Assembly (NCBI GenBank): GCA_900766975.1
Contig: CAAFXO010000046.1
Coordinates: forward strand, 1-12,375
Reading direction: 5' to 3'
Length of the DNA: 12,375 bases
Source: Bacteroidales bacterium
GTDB lineage: Bacteria; Bacteroidota; Bacteroidia; Bacteroidales; Muribaculaceae
Positions 7,434 to 12,375 of the stretch are shown one piece after another. Each line of letters starts with the position of its first letter. Positions within the stretch are counted from its first letter, which is position 1. Both the position numbers and the translations under genes were made by a program. A model generated the notes under the pieces. The model worked only from the letters and a program-made list of their open reading frames with translations. It searched no databases and was not told the origin of the DNA.

Positions 7434-8972
7434 ATGGACAAGATACTCTGGGCTGACGATGAGATCGATCTCCTCAAGCCCCACATCCTATTCCTCAAAG
7501 CCAAAGGCTACGACCTGACCACTGTCTCCAACGGCAGGGATGCACTCGATGCGCTCGACCACGACGCATACTCTTTAGTGCTCCTCGACGAGAATATGCC
7601 CGGCATCTCAGGCCTCGAAACGCTCGACCTGATCAATGCCCGACACCCCGACGTGCCTGTAGTGATGATTACCAAGTCGGAAGAGGAGAATATCATGGAT
7701 CAAGCCATCGGCAACCGTATCGCCGACTATCTCATCAAACCGGTCAACCCCAACCAGATACTCCTCTCCATCAAGAAGAATCTACATAGCCGCGAGATCA
7801 CCAACGTCACCGCCTCCACCGACTATCAGCAGGAATTTACCAAGATCTCTCAGCAGATCAATATGGCCTCATCCATCCAAGACTGGATGGAGATATATCG
7901 AGGATTGGTGAGATGGGAACTGAAGCTCTCCGAAACGGCAAGCCCCATGGAGGAGATGCTGCTGATGCAGAAGCGCGATGCCAACTCCAATTTCTGCAAA
8001 TTCGTGAAGCGAAACTATGCCGATTGGTTGGCTGACGAAGATCACCCGCTGATGAGCCATGAGATCTTCCGCAAGCGAGTATTCCCCCTCTTGGATCAGG
8101 GTGAGAAGGTCTGCGTGATGGTGATCGACAACTTCCGCCTCGACCAGTGGAGAGTCGTGCAGCCACTACTGTCGGAATATTTCAACGCCTCCGAAGAACT
8201 CTACACCACCATCCTCCCCACCTCCACGCAATATGCCCGCAATGCCATCTTCGCCGGACTGATGCCCTACGACATCGCCGGGATGTATCCCCAATATTGG
8301 GTCGAAGAGGATGAAGATGAGGGACTTAACGTGCATGAAGAGGAGCTCATCCGCACACAGCTCGAGCGATTCCGTCGCAAAGAGAATTTCCAATATACCA
8401 AGCTCAATGACTCCCCGGCAGGCGAGAAATTCCTGCAGCGACTCAACGCCACCCGCGACCTGCCTCTCCAAGTCGTGGTGATCAACTTCATCGATATGCT
8501 CTCGCATGCCCGCACCGAATCGAAGATGATCCGCGAATTGGCAAGCAACGATGCCGCCTATCGGTCGATCACCGAGTCCTGGTTCCGTCACTCTTCGGCT
8601 CTCGACATCTTCCGTCGCCTCTCCGAATTGGGTTACAAAGTGATCGTCACCACCGACCATGGCACTATCCGTGTCGACAATCCCATCAAGGTGATAGGCG
8701 ATCGCAACACCAATACCAACCTCCGCTATAAGTGTGGCAAGAACCTGAGTTACAACACCAAGCAAGTCTTCGAAATACGCAATCCCCGTAAATTCGGACT
8801 CCCGACGCCCAATATCTCGAGTGCCTATATCTTTGCGATGAACGAAGACTTCTTCTCCTATCCCAACAATTACAACTACTATGTGCAATACTACACCGGC
8901 ACCTTCCAGCATGGAGGTATCTCTCTGCAGGAGATGCTGGTGCCCTTGGTCACGATGACCCCCAAGGGATGA
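7434..8972 (+). CDS. porX: PorX: response regulator receiver fused to PglZ/alkaline-phosphatase-like domain
   Basis: Cytoplasmic response regulator of T9SS, 512 residues. The N-terminal CheY-like receiver has acidic residues D8 and D9, phospho-acceptor D52 in LLDENMPG, T80 in MITKSEE and K102 in YLIKPVNP. A helical linker spans about 120-215. The C-terminal PglZ domain, of alkaline-phosphatase-like fold, shows MVIDNFRLDQW with D232, PTSTQYARN with T263/T265 near the expected nucleophile position, and TTDHGTI with metal ligands D408 and H409, so the metal site looks intact. P. gingivalis PorX works with the kinase PorY and the sigma factor SigP, and its PglZ domain has been described as a metal-dependent phosphodiesterase on oligonucleotides; this is family knowledge. 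No DNA-binding domain is present and no kinase gene is adjacent. It starts 12 nt after porW without an obvious ribosome binding site. Some Bacteroidales lacking a full T9SS keep this protein, so it does not by itself prove T9SS. Confidence 0.93.
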   Translation: MDKILWADDEIDLLKPHILFLKAKGYDLTTVSNGRDALDALDHDAYSLVLLDENMPGISGLETLDLINARHPDVPVVMITKSEEENIMDQAIGNRIADYLIKPVNPNQILLSIKKNLHSREITNVTASTDYQQEFTKISQQINMASSIQDWMEIYRGLVRWELKLSETASPMEEMLLMQKRDANSNFCKFVKRNYADWLADEDHPLMSHEIFRKRVFPLLDQGEKVCVMVIDNFRLDQWRVVQPLLSEYFNASEELYTTILPTSTQYARNAIFAGLMPYDIAGMYPQYWVEEDEDEGLNVHEEELIRTQLERFRRKENFQYTKLNDSPAGEKFLQRLNATRDLPLQVVVINFIDMLSHARTESKMIRELASNDAAYRSITESWFRHSSALDIFRRLSELGYKVIVTTDHGTIRVDNPIKVIGDRNTNTNLRYKCGKNLSYNTKQVFEIRNPRKFGLPTPNISSAYIFAMNEDFFSYPNNYNYYVQYYTGTFQHGGISLQEMLVPLVTMTPKG

Positions 8973-9010
8973 CCAATTTGCCCAGGCCTTAATGGTCGGT
9001 TCACAGCGGT

Positions 9011-10105
9011 TTGAAACGTCTGCTCTACATATTAATCCTTCTTCCGGTGGTAAGCATCGTGTTGCATGCTATGACTCCGGAGATGCGTCGCTCGTATGAG
9101 GCATTTGAACAGCGTGCCGAATCGGGTGATGCAGAGGCACTCTATCGCCTCGCTCTGATTCTGGAGAAGGGTTATGACACCATTCCGGCAGACACCCTCC
9201 GCGCCATCTCGCTTCTCCATCGGTCGGCCTTACAGCGATATGCTCCGGCTTGCAATTATCTTGGTTTTCTATATCAGCGAGGTGATATGATCGAAGCCAA
9301 CCTCGACTCCGCCATCCGCTATATCGAGATAGCAGCCGCAGCCGGAGATGCTCGCGCCGATCACAATCTCGCTTATCTGCTGATGAATGATAGTGCCGCC
9401 ACAGCCATCATCGCGCCACATAATGATAAAGTCGCAATCGACTCCTTGGCTTTGCATCATCTTCGTCGCGCCTCCGACGCCGGACTTCCTGCCGCCATGA
9501 CCATGCTCGCCGACTGCTATGCCGTCGGCCGCCTCGTTGCGAAGGACACCTTGCAAGCCATCGACCTCTATCATCGCGCCATCAGCCGAAACTTCGGTGA
9601 TGCTCGTCTGCGACTTCTCAACATGATGTGGAATAAATGGAGCCGCCTCCCCTCTTCCGAGCTCTTCGACATAGCCTTAAACTATTGGGGAGAGGGTGAA
9701 AGCTTTATTGCCACCACTCTGCTGAGTCAACTCACATCACGTATCGATCCGATGACACTACTCGCCATGCCTGAAACCACAGATAGGATTGCCACACAGG
9801 ACGGAGAGATCGAAAGAGAAAAATTGGGACGTGCATACGCCATCCTCGGCTACGCCCACTCGCTTGGCGAGGGGGTGAAATATGACTATCAACTTGCCAA
9901 CCGGCTCATGGCATACGCAGCCAACTTGGGAGATCCTGCGGCTTGCAGCATCATGGCGGAGACCCTTGAGATATTTCCCGACGCCCTTCAGCAGATGGCA
10001 GATCCCCTCCCCGAGAGCCTACAAATCGACCGACTCCGCGCCCGGGCTCATCGCTCCGGCATCGACACCGCCGAAAAAGCACTCCAAATCCTAAGCAACA
10101 AATAG
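9011..10105 (+). CDS. Exported Sel1-repeat (SLR) protein with TTG start
   Basis: The 364-residue protein starts with a signal peptide (KRLLYILILLPVVSIVLHA, cleavage near A20), so it is probably periplasmic. Sel1-like repeats are visible: SGDAEALYRLALILEKGY with ADTLRAISLLHRSA (38-73), YAPACNYLGFLYQRGD (77-92), AGDARADHNLAYLL (111-124), GLPAAMTMLADCYAVG with DTLQAIDLYHRAI (158-191), and a later one, AYAILGYAHSLGEGV with YQLANRLMAYAANLGDPAA (275-310). SLR proteins are alpha-solenoid scaffolds for protein-protein contacts; the partner is unknown. An in-frame stop (8990-8992) and the signal peptide leave TTG 9011 as the only sensible start. The gene lies 38 nt after porX with no promoter consensus between, so it is probably the third gene of that operon. 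Its 3' end now abuts a truncated hipA on the opposite strand. Confidence 0.86.
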   Translation: MKRLLYILILLPVVSIVLHAMTPEMRRSYEAFEQRAESGDAEALYRLALILEKGYDTIPADTLRAISLLHRSALQRYAPACNYLGFLYQRGDMIEANLDSAIRYIEIAAAAGDARADHNLAYLLMNDSAATAIIAPHNDKVAIDSLALHHLRRASDAGLPAAMTMLADCYAVGRLVAKDTLQAIDLYHRAISRNFGDARLRLLNMMWNKWSRLPSSELFDIALNYWGEGESFIATTLLSQLTSRIDPMTLLAMPETTDRIATQDGEIEREKLGRAYAILGYAHSLGEGVKYDYQLANRLMAYAANLGDPAACSIMAETLEIFPDALQQMADPLPESLQIDRLRARAHRSGIDTAEKALQILSNK

Positions 10106-10189
10106 CATCTCTTCACATTGCCTCGTGATTCCGATCTCTTGGGGAGTCGGAAGGAAGTCAAAATCTGCATATACCGTTATTCTTTTCAT
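10091..10189 (-). pseudogene. Truncated 5' remnant of hipA toxin gene
   Basis: An ATG at 10189-10187 overlaps the hipB stop codon (ATGA), the translational coupling usual for hipBA. It encodes MKRITVYADFDFLPTPQEIG, which resembles the start of the Bacteroidetes HipA-family toxins (MKxITVYADFDxL... before the GYExLRG stretch). After about codon 20 (near 10130) the expected sequence is missing. The frame runs on for 12 unrelated residues into the antisense of the Sel1 gene end and stops at 10091-10093. The kinase body is absent, so no toxin can be made. This reading rests on recognising the family N-terminus; a database search would settle it. Confidence 0.65.
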
Positions 10190-10485
10190 CGTCGGAGGAG
10201 TTCTGCATCCTGAAGTTGCCTGCCAAGGGGATCATTAGCAGCTATCAGGGTGATATCTTTTTCCAAATTAAGCGCAAAGAGTATGCGTGCATAAATCCCC
10301 ATGGACACCGTAGGGTCTCCATGTTCCACCTTCGACACTGTCAGGCGTGTCACGGTGGCTCTGTCAGCTATATCCTGCATCGAAAGATGCCGTCGCTTGC
10401 GAGCCAGCATGATCTGTTCGCCCATAAGCTCGAGATATTGTTTCAAAGCTCTCGGCATCATCTTGCCAAATGTATTCTTGCTCAT
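10186..10485 (-). CDS. HipB-like Xre-family HTH antitoxin/regulator, toxin partner lost
   Basis: Small DNA-binding protein of 99 residues. An Xre/Cro-type HTH spans residues about 20-75: LMGEQIMLARKRRHLSMQDI, then recognition-helix region RATVTRLTVSKVEHG, then TVSMGIYARILFAL. The tail (ANDPLGRQLQDAELLRR) matches the short C-terminal extension of the HipB-like proteins that precede Bacteroidetes hipA genes. HipB neutralises the HipA kinase and represses its own operon by binding promoter palindromes. Here only the first ~20 codons of hipA remain downstream. The reading frame is intact, with a strong promoter and operator-like repeats just upstream, so it may persist as a stand-alone regulator. 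The ATG at 10485 is 21 nt downstream of the -7 box. Confidence 0.78.
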   Translation of the reverse strand: MSKNTFGKMMPRALKQYLELMGEQIMLARKRRHLSMQDIADRATVTRLTVSKVEHGDPTVSMGIYARILFALNLEKDITLIAANDPLGRQLQDAELLRR

Positions 10486-10494
10486 GTATTGTAT

Positions 10495-10537
10495 ATTAAT
10501 GAGAGCAAAATTACATTAATTTGTTTAATATAACAAA
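10495..10537 (-). promoter_or_regulatory. hipB promoter with two operator-like inverted repeats
   Basis: On the - strand, a -33 box TTTG (10537-10534), exactly 20 nt, and a -7 box TAATTTTG (10513-10506) fit the Bacteroides consensus fully. Two inverted repeats overlap it. TTTGTT-TAATAT-AACAAA (10520-10537) covers the -33 box and part of the spacer. ATTAATG (10495-10501) with CATTAAT (10514-10520) brackets the -7 box. These are suitable autoregulatory operators for the HipB-like protein. The palindromes and boxes are seen directly; binding is inferred. Confidence 0.68.
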
Positions 10538-10595
10538 CATTTCCCAAGAAAATTAGAGAATTACGCGCTCTTAACGTGACTATCCCTGAAAAGTG

Positions 10596-10728
10596 TTGAC
10601 AGATTTGAGGGCGATTAACTATTATGGTTTACACCGTCTGTGACGGTTCTCTGTTTCGTTTTACACGTTCTTTGTCGGTTAACTGATACGGTTTACAGAT
10701 TTGATTTTGTGAACTGATTTGCTTTACA
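10596..10728. repeat. Degenerate tandem array, ~32-nt period, in non-coding DNA
   Basis: The hexamer TTGACA/TTTACA occurs at 10596, 10628, 10660, 10692 and 10723, spacings of 32, 32, 32 and 31 nt. Around the hexamers the sequence is also partly shared: GATTAACT, GTTAACTGATACGG and GAACTGATTTG precede three of them, and ACAGATTTGA follows the first and fourth. Units are diverged (32-33 nt), so this is neither a CRISPR array nor a coding repeat, since the period is not a multiple of three. The spacing is close to three helical turns, so the hexamers would face the same side of the DNA. It lies between the hipB promoter and the 3' end of the lipoprotein gene. The rest of the 10538-10815 gap shows nothing else I can name. 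Confidence 0.6.
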
Positions 10729-10815
10729 ACACAGGCTCGATATTGCCTGAGTCCCGATATCGTCCTCCGAAGGCAAATTTAACAATATTCCTTAACTCCA
10801 TCACCGACTGGATCA

Positions 10816-12174
10816 TCAGTGCCATTGGTTTTCGATAAGACGGTAGCCGAGGGTCAGGTCGGTGGTGGCTGCGTAGATTTCCTCGAGGCGGTCTACTGCC
10901 GCACAGAGTGTCTCGGCGTGCTGAGATAGTTCGGTATCTTGGCGGATATAGTCTTTGATCGCCTGCCTGTTCTCGATGATGAGAGGGAGAATCACATACT
11001 CCATGATATTGCGGGAGTGTTGCGGATCAGTCAAAGTCATGTGGAACTCGCGCTCCTTGTATTTGATATTTAAATTGCAATCTATCAATTCATATTGCAT
11101 CTCGAAATGACACTTATCTTCTGACAATAACGAACGCATCGTATTGGCAAAGAAAAGTCTATCCTTGGGTAGCGTATATCGGGATAAAATAGAATCTGCA
11201 TCCATACGTACGCATAAATTCCGATCATCTATTTTGGATACGATAATAGAGTTCTCCTTAAAACTATACGAACCTCCGTATGAAATCGTGTGATCGACAA
11301 AAGTACTCGTAGGTTTTCCCATTTTATCATACTCCGGAAACGAATATTGACGCACACCACTGAACTTTATCGTGACAAGTTCCTCAATAGAAAGATATTC
11401 ACCTTTATCCTCCATATATTCTGAAGGATATATATAATCCTCCCTTTTAAGAATTGGGATTGATATTAGAAGCTGTATGAAATCAGACACATCGGGAATC
11501 AAAGAGGCGATTTCACCATTCCATGCCGTGCTATTCCACTTAATAAGAATGGGAGATTGGCTACATTTGAGGGTAGTTTTTTCAAATTTAAATGGACATA
11601 CTCTCCAATCTCTATATGTCTTGCTATACTGATCACCTATAATATTTCGCAGTCTTGGCATAGGGCAAACATAATCAAAATCATCTTTTTGAATTTGAAG
11701 ATATTCTCCCATCTGCCCCCAAACTCTAAATTTATAGCCATATTGATCAATATATGTCTGATCGAAGAAACAACATGGATTATTTGCTTGGTAACTAAAG
11801 ATGAGAGGAAATTCCACCATTGGAGCTATGCCGGCTACTGAATAAGGAAGAGGAACTGTAAGATTTATCTTATTGTTAGTGGCATCGGCAAGATTGTAAA
11901 ATTTCCGATCTTCATTGCCATATCTGAAAGTTACGCAAGATTCTGTCAGATTGGTGAACTCAACAAATTCGCCCTCATTTAAATATAGTTTTTCGAATAT
12001 GATAGATTGACCAATATGTTTATAATGTCTCCAATAGAAATCTTTTGATTCGCTCGTAAAGTGCTTACCCACATAGCCCTTCCACCCTTTATTTTCGGAG
12101 CGTAACTCATCATCTTGACAAGATGTCAAAACTAATGTCAACAAAGAAATTAAGATTATAATAAATTTTTTCAT
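10816..12174 (-). CDS. Uncharacterised Bacteroidetes lipoprotein
   Basis: Not recognised beyond being a lipoprotein of 452 residues. The start is ATG at 12174; a TTG two codons upstream is also possible but unnecessary. MKKF is followed by a hydrophobic stretch and the lipobox VLTS|C with C19, then QDDE. Acidic residues just after the cysteine may favour surface export in Bacteroidetes. The body has mixed beta-rich character, several aromatic motifs (DFYWRHYKHIG; KFRVWGQMGEYLQI) and scattered cysteines. The last ~80 residues look helical (SRNIMEYVILPLIIENRQAI; ETLCAAVDRLEEIYAATTDL). Codon use is AT-rich up to about 11055 and clearly GC-richer from there to the stop (about residue 373 onwards). 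It is the only gene in its transcription unit visible here. No function is proposed. Confidence 0.8.
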   Translation of the reverse strand: MKKFIIILISLLTLVLTSCQDDELRSENKGWKGYVGKHFTSESKDFYWRHYKHIGQSIIFEKLYLNEGEFVEFTNLTESCVTFRYGNEDRKFYNLADATNNKINLTVPLPYSVAGIAPMVEFPLIFSYQANNPCCFFDQTYIDQYGYKFRVWGQMGEYLQIQKDDFDYVCPMPRLRNIIGDQYSKTYRDWRVCPFKFEKTTLKCSQSPILIKWNSTAWNGEIASLIPDVSDFIQLLISIPILKREDYIYPSEYMEDKGEYLSIEELVTIKFSGVRQYSFPEYDKMGKPTSTFVDHTISYGGSYSFKENSIIVSKIDDRNLCVRMDADSILSRYTLPKDRLFFANTMRSLLSEDKCHFEMQYELIDCNLNIKYKEREFHMTLTDPQHSRNIMEYVILPLIIENRQAIKDYIRQDTELSQHAETLCAAVDRLEEIYAATTDLTLGYRLIENQWH

Positions 12175-12216
12175 AGTCAAAATTTATTTTTTTGATTAAA
12201 TGTCTTTTATTTGCAA

Positions 12217-12224
12217 CAAATTTA
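12217..12224 (-). promoter_or_regulatory. Possible -7 box for the lipoprotein gene
   Basis: On the - strand TAAATTTG (12224-12217) matches TAnnTTTG exactly, 42 nt before the ATG at 12174. No good TTTG box is found 19-21 nt upstream, and the surrounding A/T richness (12175-12278) makes chance matches easy. Confidence 0.38.
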
Positions 12225-12278
12225 TAAATAATTTCTTAAAAAATAAAAAATGCTTACACTAGTGTCTCTTAAAAAATG

Positions 12279-12375
12279 TTAATCGAACTCAAGAGGAAGC
12301 TCAGGTTGACAATTTGCTATTTCGAGTTGCTCCAGTTCTGGAAGGAGCAAGTCTTTTATATGCTCCTTGTCGAGC
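12279..12375 (-). CDS. Possible 3' end of a gene running in from the right edge
   Basis: On the - strand an open frame enters at the window edge and ends with TAA at 12281-12279, encoding about 31 residues, including PELEQLEIANCQPELPLEFD before the stop. The acidic, leucine-rich composition looks protein-like, and the AT-rich gap before the lipoprotein gene would then be an ordinary intergenic space. On the + strand ATG 12277 also opens a frame to the edge, but its composition is less convincing. The family is not recognised. Confidence 0.33.
   Translation of the reverse strand, partial: LDKEHIKDLLLPELEQLEIANCQPELPLEFD

Noticed and set aside
7085..7504. Serine/alanine-rich and glycine/leucine-rich antisense frames over the porW tail
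   Set aside because: They are the complement of the acidic repeat, not independent genes.
8166..8912. Long - strand frame antisense to porX (248 codons)
   Set aside because: Shadow ORF produced by the codon structure of porX; no start signal or motif.
10129..10152. Inverted repeat TTCCGA/TCGGAA between the Sel1 gene and hipB as a terminator
   Set aside because: Only 6 perfect pairs, no T-tract on either strand, and it overlaps the hipA remnant's coding sequence.
10216..10533. + strand ORFs of 72-105 codons opposite hipB
   Set aside because: They lie antisense to a clear HTH gene and have no family features.
10596..10728. CRISPR array
   Set aside because: Units are diverged throughout with no constant repeat and variable spacer, and no cas genes are nearby.
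10738..10762. Hairpin CGATAT/ATATCG downstream of the lipoprotein gene as its terminator
   Set aside because: Weak AT-rich 6-bp stem and no following T-tract on the - strand.
11557..11841. + strand ORF opposite the lipoprotein gene
   Set aside because: Antisense to a gene with a clear lipoprotein signal; composition reflects AT-rich complement.

Overview
This window looks like chromosomal DNA from a Bacteroidales bacterium, plausibly of the Muribaculaceae type. The family assignment is inference. The supporting signs are Bacteroidetes-style promoters (a TTTG-like box, about 20 nt, then TAnnTTTG), start codons without clear Shine-Dalgarno sequences, one TTG start, and gene families typical of the phylum: PorX, a PorW/SprE-like lipoprotein, CotH-kinase proteins and the HicA/HicB and HipA types seen in Bacteroidetes. 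Base composition is moderate to GC-rich in the core genes (gyrB, the porW-porX operon). It is AT-rich in the right-hand lipoprotein gene and more AT-rich in the CotH-like gene.

Layout: (1) 1-683 holds a HicA/HicB type II toxin-antitoxin pair on the + strand; the toxin has no convincing start codon. (2) 706-2822 holds gyrB with its own promoter and a GC-rich 3' hairpin. (3) 2861-4437 holds an exported CotH-kinase-like protein whose C-terminus resembles a degenerate type IX secretion (T9SS) sorting motif, followed by an intrinsic terminator overlapping its stop codon. (4) 4435-10105 holds a likely operon on the + strand. It encodes a large TPR lipoprotein of the PorW/SprE family, PorX (receiver domain fused to a PglZ/alkaline-phosphatase-like domain), and an exported Sel1-repeat protein that starts with TTG. 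PorW and PorX are both known T9SS factors, and here they are 12 nt apart. (5) 10091-10537 holds, on the - strand, an intact HipB-like HTH antitoxin with a clear promoter and operator-like palindromes. The 4-nt-overlapping hipA behind it survives only as its first ~20 codons, because the Sel1 gene now abuts it. (6) 10596-10728 holds a degenerate tandem array with ~32-nt period in non-coding DNA. (7) 10816-12174 holds an uncharacterised lipoprotein on the - strand with a sharp change in base composition near its 3' end. (8) 12279-12375 may be the 3' end of another - strand gene.

The strongest points for follow-up are the porW-porX-sel1 operon beside a possible T9SS client, the hipA remnant behind a preserved hipB, and the ~32-nt periodic array upstream of hipB. 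I see no CRISPR array, rRNA, convincing tRNA or complete mobile element.
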